Shown in pieces: positions 8,292 through 15,676 of a DNA stretch of 64,000 nucleotides (positions are counted from its first letter, which is position 1; each line of letters begins with the position of its first letter). Position numbers and translations under genes: made by a program. Source of the stretch: CAWAYR01 sp050250955. GTDB lineage: Bacteria > Acidobacteriota > Vicinamibacteria > Vicinamibacterales > UBA2999. The notes under the pieces were generated by a model. The model saw only the letters and a list, made by a program, of their open reading frames with translations, did not search any database and was not told the origin of the DNA. Location of the stretch: assembly GCA_050250955.1 (NCBI GenBank), contig JBFWNR010000003.1, positions 186,001 through 250,000 on the forward strand. Direction: 5' to 3'.

Positions 8292-8750
8292 TCACTCCTG
8301 CGTTGCGGCTTCGGCGGCGCGCTTCACGCGGGCGTGGATGGCTTCCCAGCCCGGCGCCATGTTGGTGCGGAACTGGTCCGGCACCGGCCCGACCAGCGTG
8401 TGCGTGAAGGCGATCCGCGTGCCGCCGTCCACCTCCGAGAGCCGGTACATCAGGTTCGAGGTGGTGCCGGTGGAGAGGAAGAGCGGCCCCCAGATCTCCA
8501 GCAGCGACGGCCGCTTGATGCTCTGCACGAACCCCCACAGGTGCCCGTCGTCGCCGCCGAGTTCGCGGTACCAGCGGCCGCCGGGGCGGGCCTCGAGGAC
8601 CATCGGCAGCGGCTTGCCGTCCGGCGTCTCGTTCTGCCGGCCGAGCTGGACAAGGAGTGACTGGAAGGTGGTGTCGATCGACGCCTCGACCCGGATGTCG
8701 TCCGTGATGACGAAGGTCGGGGCGTCGGTGGCCGGTGCGGTTGCGCTCAT
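8292..8750 (-). CDS. SRPBCC (AHSA1-like) domain protein
   Basis: A 152-residue START/SRPBCC-fold protein. It opens with the typical strand pair FVITDDIRVEASIDTTFQSLL and contains the AHSA1-like stretch PGGRWYRELGGDDGHLWGFVQ and late GGTRIAFTHTLVGP. These proteins enclose a hydrophobic ligand pocket; the ligand is unknown. Its start overlaps the ArsR stop by 4 bases (ATGA). The ArsR-AHSA1 pairing is a recurrent bacterial arrangement in which the regulator controls its partner; that reading is inference from context. Confidence 0.85.
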   Translation of the reverse strand: MSATAPATDAPTFVITDDIRVEASIDTTFQSLLVQLGRQNETPDGKPLPMVLEARPGGRWYRELGGDDGHLWGFVQSIKRPSLLEIWGPLFLSTGTTSNLMYRLSEVDGGTRIAFTHTLVGPVPDQFRTNMAPGWEAIHARVKRAAEAATQE

Positions 8751-9070
8751 CTCTGTCCCTCCGCGTGTGTCTTGATGCGGCGCAGTTGCCTGCGCCAGTA
8801 CTTGGCGAACGTGGCGCTCCAGTCGTGCACGGTGCGCAGCCCGTCGGCATTGGTGCGATACATGGCGTGCCGCCCCTCCCGCCGCGCCGAGACCAGACCG
8901 ACGTCGAGCAGCACGCGCAGGTGCTTCGACACCGACGGCTGGTTCAACTCGAGCGCCGCGGCGATGTCGCCCACCGACCGCTCCTCGGCCGCCAGGAACT
9001 CCAGGATGTGACGCCGTCGCGGTTCGGCGATGGCGTTGAACGGGTCCGAGGTGGTCGAGGCGCGGGCCAT
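8747..9070 (-). CDS. ArsR family transcriptional regulator
   Basis: A 107-residue winged-helix protein. Residues 10-75 hold the HTH: DPFNAIAEPRRRHILEFL, then VGDIAAALELNQPSVSKHLRVL, then the wing SARREGRHAMYR. It lacks the Cys motif of metal-sensing ArsR/SmtB proteins, so it is more like the group paired with SRPBCC proteins. First gene of the operon running ArsR-SRPBCC-DinB-DUF899 (possibly plus the zinc ribbon). A perfect 20-base palindrome lies 10 bases upstream of its start, a natural site for autorepression. Confidence 0.9.
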   Translation of the reverse strand: MARASTTSDPFNAIAEPRRRHILEFLAAEERSVGDIAAALELNQPSVSKHLRVLLDVGLVSARREGRHAMYRTNADGLRTVHDWSATFAKYWRRQLRRIKTHAEGQR

Positions 9071-9080
9071 GGCGCTTTAT

Positions 9081-9100
9081 ACATTCCTATATAGGAATGT
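9081..9100. promoter_or_regulatory. perfect 20-bp palindrome, probable ArsR operator
   Basis: ACATTCCTAT (9081-9090) is followed directly by its exact reverse complement ATAGGAATGT (9091-9100). The element is strikingly AT-rich in a 70 % G+C context and sits 10 bases upstream of the ArsR start codon, where a bound dimer would block transcription or translation initiation. It also lies between the ArsR gene and the 3' end of the nucleotidyltransferase fragment. Confidence 0.7.
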
Positions 9101-9128
9101 GTCAAGGCGTCGCGTGGTGGCGGTGCGT

Positions 9129-9356
9129 CTATCGCGCGGACCGCTGCCAGCGATCGACCTCGGCGTCGAGCGCCGGCAGCAGATCGCTCTGGCCCAGGGC
9201 GGCTTCGAGCACGGTCACGTCCACGTCGGTCGCCAGGCGCGGGCGCCCCCACACCAGCGCCGCTTGCGCACCAAAGACGTACCAGCGGGCGTCGAGGGCG
9301 TCGAGCGCGGCGGCCAGGTCGGCCAGGAGTTCAGCGGGGCCGGCTGGCGACGGCAC
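9129..9356 (-). pseudogene. truncated nucleotidyltransferase (AbiEii/MNT-like N-terminus)
   Basis: A 75-residue frame reading YVFGAQAALVWGRPRLATDVDVTV, the typical start of nucleotidyltransferases of the AbiEii/DUF6036 type, including the DxD catalytic pair. Family members usually continue for another 70-200 residues, but here the frame ends soon after the DxD strand and the ArsR operator lies immediately beyond. I therefore call it a 3'-truncated remnant rather than a working enzyme. Its start overlaps the end of the upstream small gene. A short but functional MNT is possible but less likely. Confidence 0.5.
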
Positions 9357-9582
9357 GCAGCGCCTCTCCGACGCGCTGATGGACCCGGAGATCGTCGAGT
9401 CGATGCTGGCGGGGCGGCCAGCCGGGTCGAAGGCGTTGAGCGTGTCGGCGCATCCGGTCCGCCACGTCGAGCACCTCAGCGACCGAGCGACCGGCCTTCA
9501 GCGCCTGCCAGTGGCGGGTCTTCGACGCGGCAACTGCCGACCAGTCCCGGCTCACGAATTGCCGTACCGCATCGCGATCCAC
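9331..9582 (-). CDS. small conserved partner of the nucleotidyltransferase (83 aa)
   Basis: An 83-residue acidic-basic helical protein opening MDRDAVRQFVSRDWSAVAASKTRHW, with a middle helix SVAEVLDVADRMRRHAQRLRPGWP and a final DDLRVHQRVGEALRAV. Small proteins of this pattern often precede a nucleotidyltransferase gene of the type found just downstream and overlap it, as here by 26 bases, which suggests a two-gene toxin-antitoxin-like module. No catalytic motif is seen. Because the partner is truncated, the module as a whole may be inactive. The assignment is by context and recollection of family shape. Confidence 0.55.
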   Translation of the reverse strand: MDRDAVRQFVSRDWSAVAASKTRHWQALKAGRSVAEVLDVADRMRRHAQRLRPGWPPRQHRLDDLRVHQRVGEALRAVASRPR

Positions 9583-9659
9583 GCGCCGATCCTACCATCC
9601 GCCAGCGATCGCGATCGGGCGGTCGGCGCCGTCGGCGCGGGCCTCGGCAGCGGTCGGTG

Positions 9660-10934
9660 TCAGCGCACGTCGATGCGGATCTCGGGCGTCGGCCGACCGC
9701 CGCCGAACTCGTTGGCGCCGCGCAGGCGCACGAAGTAGGTGCCCGGCGGCACTCCCGAGAAGCGGGCCTGCGAGTCCGGCCCCAGGGCAACGCCGAGGTC
9801 GGTGCGGCCGGAAGCCAGGCCGATCTCCAGCAGGAACACCGAGGCGCCGCCGATGTTTCGCCAGTCCAGCAGTACCTCGCCGCCGGCGACGGTCGCGCGG
9901 ACGTCGCGCGGCACCCCTGGCGCGGTGCGCACGACGACGCCGTTGCAGGTCTCGGCTCCACCGACATCCGGTGGCAGGGCCACGCCAACGCTCCGTGGCG
10001 GGCGGCCCTCGAACACCTCGAGGCGCAGCGGCCGCGCCAGGGTGCGGCGGCTGCCGTTGGTCGTGACGTAGAGGCGACCGGTGTGCGGGCTCGCCTGCAC
10101 CGTGACGTTGCAGATGCGGCTCTCGAGCCAGACCGATCCGAGCGGCTCGAGGTTCGGGCCGAACGCCGACAGCAACCGCGGGTCGAACGGACCGAAGTCG
10201 CCCTCGACCGTGAGGATGTCGAGCGCGTCGTGCCAGGTCAGCTGGCGGATGAAATCGGCCCCCCCGGCGTCGGCAGTGCCGACGAGGCGCCCCGTCCCGA
10301 CGTCGTAGGCCTCGATGGACGACGCCGGTGACGAATGCGCGACATACAGGCGGGTACCATCCGGGGAGAGCGTCAGCATGACCTCCACGCCGGCGACGAT
10401 CGGCAGCACGCGGAGCGGCGCGCGGCCGGCGACATCGACGACCACGAGGTCGCGGACAACGCCGAGGCCGTCGCACTGCTGCGCGACGGCCGTCTGGGCA
10501 TCGTCGGCGTAGACCGCTCGGGCTCCCCCGGCGGGGATGCCGAAGATCAACCGCTGGCAGACGTCGTCGAGCAGTGGCGAGACCGCTCCAGTGACGATGT
10601 CGAAGGCCGCCAGGTCCAGCGTGCCGGCGCGCCCGGTCCCGGGCAGTTCGACGACCAGCGTCGGACGAGCACGGTCGGGCGCCACCAGCCGGGCACCCGC
10701 CGGCAGCGGTCGTCGGGCGCCGGTGCGAAGGTCGACGACGTCGCTGTCGGTGACCGCGAAACGTCCGCCGCCGGCCAGCGGCAGGTCGCGCCCCAGTGCC
10801 GGGCCGAGGTGCTCGCCGAACCGGCCGTGTGCCCCGAACTCCTCGCCGTTCCAGAACAGGCGGTCCTGCGCCAGCGCCGGCGCCGTGACGAGCAGAACGA
10901 TGACGAGGATCGAGCCAGGCGTGCGAGGCCTCAC
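9660..10934 (-). CDS. exported beta-propeller protein with C-terminal Fn3-like domain
   Basis: A 424-residue protein with a signal peptide (MRPRTPGSILVIVLLVTAPALAQ). The body repeats WD/YVTN-like phrases such as TLSPDGTRLYVAHSS and HTGRLYVTTNGSRR, consistent with a seven-bladed propeller over residues 30-330. The last 90 residues (APGVPRDVRATVAGGEVLLDWRN...PPGTYFVRLRGANEFGGG) form a fibronectin type III-like domain. No enzymatic motif is visible, so an extracytoplasmic binding role is likely. It is divergent from the next gene with 121 bases between the starts. Confidence 0.75.
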   Translation of the reverse strand: MRPRTPGSILVIVLLVTAPALAQDRLFWNGEEFGAHGRFGEHLGPALGRDLPLAGGGRFAVTDSDVVDLRTGARRPLPAGARLVAPDRARPTLVVELPGTGRAGTLDLAAFDIVTGAVSPLLDDVCQRLIFGIPAGGARAVYADDAQTAVAQQCDGLGVVRDLVVVDVAGRAPLRVLPIVAGVEVMLTLSPDGTRLYVAHSSPASSIEAYDVGTGRLVGTADAGGADFIRQLTWHDALDILTVEGDFGPFDPRLLSAFGPNLEPLGSVWLESRICNVTVQASPHTGRLYVTTNGSRRTLARPLRLEVFEGRPPRSVGVALPPDVGGAETCNGVVVRTAPGVPRDVRATVAGGEVLLDWRNIGGASVFLLEIGLASGRTDLGVALGPDSQARFSGVPPGTYFVRLRGANEFGGGRPTPEIRIDVR

Positions 10935-11055
10935 GTGTCACCTGCCTTCCCTGCCGTGTCCAGGCTCCCAGCGCCCTGAGCCGCGACCATCGAGGGTAGC
11001 AGCAATCCGTGAGAGGATGGCGCGGCGCGAATCGCTCGACGCGGAGGACCCTGCC

Positions 11056-12087
11056 ATGCGTGGTCGCCTCGGACCCCTGACGGCCGCACTGCCGCTCGCC
11101 GCCATCGCCCTCGTCGGCGGGGCTTCGACCGGCGCCCCGTCGCAGCCGGTGGCCGGGACCAGCCGGGCGTGGAGCGTGCCGCGCACACCCGATGGCCGGC
11201 CCGACCTGCAGGGCATCTGGACCAACGCCACGCTGACGCCGCTCGAGCGGCCACGCGCGATGGCCGATCGGGCGTTTCTCACCGAGCAGGAGGCGGCCGC
11301 CCTCGAGGCACAGGCGGCCCGCCGCCAGGCCGGCGCCGACGACGCCGGCGTCCGTCAACAGGCGCTGGCCCGAGGCGACATCGGCAGCTACAACCAGTTC
11401 TGGTTCGATTCGGGCTCGACCATCCTGCCCACCCGGCAGACGTCGCTGGTGGTCGATCCCCCCGACGGCCGCGTGCCGGTCCGTCCCGACGCCGAGGCCC
11501 GCCGCGACGAGGCGCTGCGGCGCAGCACCGAGCACCCCGAGTTCATGAGCACATGGGACCGGTGCCTCTCGCGCGGCGTGCCCGGGTGGGTCATCCCGGC
11601 CGGCTACAACAACGCGTACCAGATCGTGCAGACGCCTGGTTACGTCGTGATCCACGCCGAGATGATCCACGACGCGCGAATCATCCCGCTCGCCGGCGGC
11701 GTACCGCCGGCGCCGCGTCTCCGCCACCTGGAGGGCGATTCGCGCGGTCGCTGGGAGGGCGACACGCTGGTGGTCGAGACGACCCGGTTCGACGACCGGA
11801 ACTGGATCGCGACCAGCGCGGCGTCGGGCCGCATCAAGGGCATCCCGCAGAGCACGGCGCTGACGATCGTCGAGCGCTTCACCAGGACCGGGCCGAACCG
11901 GATCGACTACGAAGCCCGGATCGAGGATCCGGCGGTGTTCACGCGGCCGTGGACCCTGGCGTTTCCGCTGACGAGGGACGACGAGTATCGCATCTACGAA
12001 TACGCATGCCACGAGGGCAACCGGGCCGTCGAGGGCGTGCTGCGTGGGGCCCGCTACCAGGAACGCACCGCCGCGAAGAAGCGGTAG
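11056..12087 (+). CDS. exported acidobacterial conserved hypothetical protein
   Basis: A 343-residue protein. The ATG at 11056 follows GGAGGA and gives a signal peptide (MRGRLGPLTAALPLAAIALVGG). The mature start, WSVPRTPDGRPDLQGIWTNATLTPLERP, is the hallmark of a family found in large numbers in Acidobacteria genomes and normally left hypothetical; later phrases such as GDTLVVETTRFDDRNW and NRIDYEARIEDPAVFTRPWT also match that family. No catalytic site is known. It ends 8 bases before the Gfo/Idh/MocA gene and the two are probably co-transcribed. Confidence 0.78.
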   Translation: MRGRLGPLTAALPLAAIALVGGASTGAPSQPVAGTSRAWSVPRTPDGRPDLQGIWTNATLTPLERPRAMADRAFLTEQEAAALEAQAARRQAGADDAGVRQQALARGDIGSYNQFWFDSGSTILPTRQTSLVVDPPDGRVPVRPDAEARRDEALRRSTEHPEFMSTWDRCLSRGVPGWVIPAGYNNAYQIVQTPGYVVIHAEMIHDARIIPLAGGVPPAPRLRHLEGDSRGRWEGDTLVVETTRFDDRNWIATSAASGRIKGIPQSTALTIVERFTRTGPNRIDYEARIEDPAVFTRPWTLAFPLTRDDEYRIYEYACHEGNRAVEGVLRGARYQERTAAKKR

Positions 12088-12095
12088 AGGACAGC

Positions 12096-13253
12096 ATGGC
12101 AGACAGCACCGACCGGCCGGACATCGCGGGCGTCGGACGACGCGAGTTCCTCGCCCTCGGCGCGCTGCCAGCGGCGGCGACCTTTGCAGGGGCCGCCAGC
12201 CAGACCGCGCCGGGCGGAGCCGTCCGGATCGGCCTCATCGGCGCCGGCGAGAACGTCCGCGACGTGATGATCCCGGCGTTCCGCCGCATTCCCGAGTGCC
12301 AGCTGGTGGCGGTGGCCAACACCAGCCTGGCGTCGAGCCAGCGGGTCGCCACCCAGTTCGGCATCCCCAAGGCCTATCCGCACTGGAAGGCGCTGCTCGA
12401 CGATCGGGACGTCGACGCCGTCTGCATCGGCACCTGGCCGTACATGCACCACACCCTGACGCTGGCCGCACTCGGGGCCGGCAAACACGTGCTGTGCCAG
12501 GCGCGCATGGCCAACAACGCCCGTGAAGCCCGCGAGATGCTCGCGGCCTCGCTCCGTCATCCGGACCTGGTGTGTCAGCTGGTGCCGACCTCGACGAGCT
12601 ACCGGGTGGACAACCTGCTCAGGAAGCTCCTCGCCGAGGGGTACGTCGGCGATCTGCTGTCCGTGGAGATCCAGCGCCTCGGCCGCAGCTTCGCCGCGAC
12701 CGCCGGCGAGCTCGACTGGCGTCACAGCCAGGAGTTCAGCGGCCTGAACGTCATGACCCTCGGCTCCACCTACGAGTCGGTCATGCGCTGGCTCGGTCGC
12801 GGCACCCGCGTGATGGCGATGGCCACGATCCACGTGCCGTATCGCCGTGCCGCCGACGGCCAGCGGGTGGCGGCCCTGCTGCCCGATCACGTGGACGTGC
12901 TCTACGAGTTGTCCAGCGGCGCCCAGGTCCACATGCGCTTCAGCGAGACCACCGGCCTGTCGAGCGGCAACCAGACATGGATCCACGGCGCGGAGGGCAC
13001 CCTCCATGTCGACGACCGCCAGACGGTGCGCGGCGGGCGGCGGGGCGACACCGAGCTCGCCGAGATCCCCAACCCGCCAGAGGGCCAGGCGGTGTCACGC
13101 GTCGAGGCCGAATTCATCCGGGCGATTCGCGGACTCGAGCCGGTCACCATGAACACGTTCGAGATCGGCGTGCACTACATGGAGTGGACCGAGGCGGTGC
13201 ATCGCAGCGCGACGACGGGGCAGGCGGTGCCGCTGCCGCTGCTGGCGGTCTGA
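12096..13253 (+). CDS. Gfo/Idh/MocA family oxidoreductase, exported (Tat-type)
   Basis: A 385-residue protein with a twin-arginine leader (GRREFLALGALPAAATFAG) followed by a Rossmann NAD(P)-binding domain (RIGLIGAGENVRDVM) and the alpha/beta substrate domain typical of the family. Members reduce or oxidise sugars and related polyols. The catalytic EKP motif that normally follows GKHVLC is replaced by QAR (GKHVLCQARMANN), so the usual catalytic lysine is absent. A subgroup of acidobacterial homologues carries a similar ARMAMN variant, from memory. Export with a pre-bound cofactor would explain the Tat leader. Substrate unknown. Confidence 0.83.
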   Translation: MADSTDRPDIAGVGRREFLALGALPAAATFAGAASQTAPGGAVRIGLIGAGENVRDVMIPAFRRIPECQLVAVANTSLASSQRVATQFGIPKAYPHWKALLDDRDVDAVCIGTWPYMHHTLTLAALGAGKHVLCQARMANNAREAREMLAASLRHPDLVCQLVPTSTSYRVDNLLRKLLAEGYVGDLLSVEIQRLGRSFAATAGELDWRHSQEFSGLNVMTLGSTYESVMRWLGRGTRVMAMATIHVPYRRAADGQRVAALLPDHVDVLYELSSGAQVHMRFSETTGLSSGNQTWIHGAEGTLHVDDRQTVRGGRRGDTELAEIPNPPEGQAVSRVEAEFIRAIRGLEPVTMNTFEIGVHYMEWTEAVHRSATTGQAVPLPLLAV

Positions 13254-13270
13254 CCGCGGCCGATTCAACG

Positions 13271-13320
13271 CAGGGCAGGGCTTCAGCCCTGCCGGCTCGG
13301 CAGCCCTGAAAGGCTGCCCT
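13271..13320. repeat. REP-like double hairpin
   Basis: Two adjacent inverted repeats: GGCAGGGCT-tc-AGCCCTGCC at 13274-13293 and GGCAGCC...GGCTGCC at 13299-13318. The 'CAGGGCTTCAGCCCTG' and 'GGCAGCCCTGAAAGGCTGCC' pattern resembles the short dispersed hairpin repeats common between genes in Acidobacteria. A related sequence (CACGTAGGGGCTTCAA) follows at about 13340. The rest of the 297-base gap up to 13550 holds no gene I can support. It may also act as a transcription terminator for the preceding gene. Confidence 0.5.
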
Positions 13321-13550
13321 ACGTGCCGCTCACCGTTCCACGTAGGGGCTTCAACCGCGCCGGTCCCCGTACGGCAGGGCTCTGACGCCGCCGGCTGGGC
13401 GGCGTCATCGAGAGCGGAAATGGCGACGGCGGCGAGGCGACCAGCAGCGTGCGTCTCATGGCGGCTCCGTGCCGGGCCACAGTCTCGTCCACGCGTGACC
13501 GGATGGCCACCGGCCGGCGGCGCCTGTCCTTGCGCTGATAGATTAGCCGC

Positions 13551-14498
13551 GTGCGCACGGTGCAGCAGTATCTCGACGCCTGGGCGGCCGACGGCCGCAT
13601 CTCGTCCGACCAGCACGACGCGATTGGCGCCATCGTCTCGCGGCGGCGCATGTCGCTGTTCGTCGAGCTGAACGCGCTGCTCTATCTCGGCGTGCTGGCC
13701 ATCGCCGGCGGGCTGGCGTGGACGGCGCGGACCTACGCGGACCGCTGGGGCGATCTCGCGATCCTCGGCCCCGCCACCGTACTGGTTGCCGGGTGCTTTG
13801 CCTGGGTTTTTGCGACAGCGCCGCCCTACTCCACCGGGCGGGTGACGTCGGCCTCGCTGGTCCTCGATTACGTCCTGTACCTGGGCTGTCTCCTGCTCGG
13901 CGTCGAGCTCGGCTACGCACAGTACCGCTACCCGTTTCTCCAGGCGCGGTGGGACGGCCTGCTGCTGGCATCGGCGGTGGTCTACTTCGCCGCCGCCTAT
14001 CGCTTCGACAACCGGTTCGTGCTCTCGCTCGGCATCGCCACGCTCGGCGGCTGGTTCGGGGTGTCGGTGTCGCGCTTCGCCTGGTTCGAAGGCGGCCCGG
14101 CGCGGCTCATGGTCCTGCTCTTCGGGATGATCGTGGCGGCGATCGGCGTCACGACCTGGCGCCTGGGAATCAAGCGGCACTTCCTGGATGCGTACCTGCA
14201 GGTGGCGGCGATCGTCGTGCTGACGACGCTGACGTGGAGCGTGCTCGACAGCGACGGGCTGTCGCCGTGGCTGGCGGTGGCCGTCACCGCGGCCGCGCTC
14301 GGCGTGGCGGGCGGCGTCCGCTGGCGCCGCTTCAGCTTCGTGGTCTACGGCGCGTTCGCCGGCTACGTCAGCGTCAGCGGGGAGCTGCTCCGCCACTCTC
14401 CGGGCATGGAGGCCTCGTTTTCGTACGTGATCCTCTCGGCCATCGCGATGATCGTCGGCCTGGTCGGGCTGTCGCGCCGGATGGGACGGCAGGCATGA
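13551..14498 (+). CDS. DUF2157-like polytopic membrane protein
   Basis: A 315-residue protein with a cytoplasmic N-terminal helix region (VQQYLDAWAADGRISSDQHDAI), the typical opening of DUF2157 proteins, followed by eight or nine hydrophobic spans such as LYLGVLAIAGGLAW and VILSAIAMIVGLVGL. The GTG at 13551 is the earliest credible start. Function of the family is unknown. Its stop overlaps the ATG of the next gene (ATGA), and both proteins share the same plan (soluble N-terminal helices then many spans), so they likely work together or arose by duplication. Confidence 0.75.
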   Translation: MRTVQQYLDAWAADGRISSDQHDAIGAIVSRRRMSLFVELNALLYLGVLAIAGGLAWTARTYADRWGDLAILGPATVLVAGCFAWVFATAPPYSTGRVTSASLVLDYVLYLGCLLLGVELGYAQYRYPFLQARWDGLLLASAVVYFAAAYRFDNRFVLSLGIATLGGWFGVSVSRFAWFEGGPARLMVLLFGMIVAAIGVTTWRLGIKRHFLDAYLQVAAIVVLTTLTWSVLDSDGLSPWLAVAVTAAALGVAGGVRWRRFSFVVYGAFAGYVSVSGELLRHSPGMEASFSYVILSAIAMIVGLVGLSRRMGRQA

Positions 14499-15667
14499 GG
14501 CACTACGCCGTCGAGGACGAAGTCCGCGTCGGGCTGGACCGGTCGCTGCGCGACTGGCAGAAGGCCGGCCTGCTGACCTCGGCGCAGGAGCCGCTGCTGC
14601 GGGCGGATCTCGCGACCGGCCTGCGCCGGACCGGCCTGATGCTGCGGCTCGGCCTCGCCGCGTTCACCGTCATCGCCGGTGCCGCCACGTTCGGCCTGAT
14701 CGTCCTGGCGACGAACATGAGTTCCGAGATCGCGACGGCGTTCACCGCCACCGCACTCGGGGCTGCGGCGTGGGGCACGGCCACCCTGCTCGCACGAAGC
14801 GGGCGACTGTATCGTTACGGCGTCGAGGAAGCGCTCGTGATGGGCGCCGTGGCGCTGTTCGGGTTCGCCGCCGCGCTGCTCGGCGCCGAGGCGATCGACA
14901 GCAACTCGGTCGGTGTCGCGTGGTGCTTCGCGATGACGACCGCCGCGATTGCCGCCGGGGCGGCGTATCGACTGTTCGGCTTCCAGTACGCCGCGGTCGG
15001 GGCGCTGTACGCGACGGCGCTCCTGCCGATGGCGTCGCGCTCGGTGGGAACGGAGTTCAAGCGCGTGTTCGCCGCCGTGGTCTGCGCCGCGGGCTACGCC
15101 GCCGCAACCCGGCTGCGCCAGCGGGCGGTGGACGACGTGCGCCAGGGGGACGCGGAAGTCGTTCGGGCCGCAGCAGCCGTCGGCGCCTACCTCGCGCTCA
15201 ACGCCTTCGTGCTGCCCGAGTGGTTCTCCCGAACCGTGGCCGACTGGTTCCGGTGGAGCAGCGGGCCGATGGTCTGGCTGCTGCCGGTCGCCTTTGGGCG
15301 TGCGGCGGTCGTCGAGCGCGACCCGTTGCTGGTACGGGTGGCCCTGGCGGCCGCCCTGGCCACGCTCGTCACCAACAAGGCCTACCTGGGCTGGCCACGC
15401 CAGCCCTGGGATCCGGTGCTGCTCGGCGTCGGGCTCGTCGCCCTCTCGCTCGGGCTGCGGCGGTGGCTGTCGGCGGGAGCGGATGGCGAACGGAACGGCT
15501 TCACCGCCCGCCCGCTCGTCGACAGTGACGCCGCCGCGGTTCAGCTCGGCAGCCTCATCTCGGTCGCGACGCCGCCCACGGAACCGGCGCGCCCGGCGCC
15601 CGGGCCGGACGACCCGTACTTCTCCGGCGGGCGCTCGGGCGGAGCAGGAGCCGGCGGGACGTTCTGA
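14495..15667 (+). CDS. second DUF2157-like polytopic membrane protein
   Basis: A 390-residue protein beginning MRHYAVEDEVRVGLDRSLRDWQKAGLLTSAQEPLLRAD-like soluble helices, then nine or ten membrane spans (for example LGLAAFTVIAGAATFGLIVL and VLLGVGLVALSLGLRRWL), and a Gly/Pro-rich cytoplasmic tail ending in GGAGAGGTF. It overlaps the previous gene by 4 bases and is translationally coupled. The tail 'DDPYFSGGRSGG' resembles those of bacterial TPM/DUF-type membrane proteins with glycine-rich ends. No transport or catalytic motif is recognised. Confidence 0.7.
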   Translation: MRHYAVEDEVRVGLDRSLRDWQKAGLLTSAQEPLLRADLATGLRRTGLMLRLGLAAFTVIAGAATFGLIVLATNMSSEIATAFTATALGAAAWGTATLLARSGRLYRYGVEEALVMGAVALFGFAAALLGAEAIDSNSVGVAWCFAMTTAAIAAGAAYRLFGFQYAAVGALYATALLPMASRSVGTEFKRVFAAVVCAAGYAAATRLRQRAVDDVRQGDAEVVRAAAAVGAYLALNAFVLPEWFSRTVADWFRWSSGPMVWLLPVAFGRAAVVERDPLLVRVALAAALATLVTNKAYLGWPRQPWDPVLLGVGLVALSLGLRRWLSAGADGERNGFTARPLVDSDAAAVQLGSLISVATPPTEPARPAPGPDDPYFSGGRSGGAGAGGTF

Positions 15668-15676
15668 GCTGGTCGG

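Noticed and set aside
13254..13550. A gene in the 297-base gap after the oxidoreductase
   Set aside because: Only repeats and short frames without ribosome-binding sites; a 110-codon minus-strand frame overlaps the repeat and lacks similarity.
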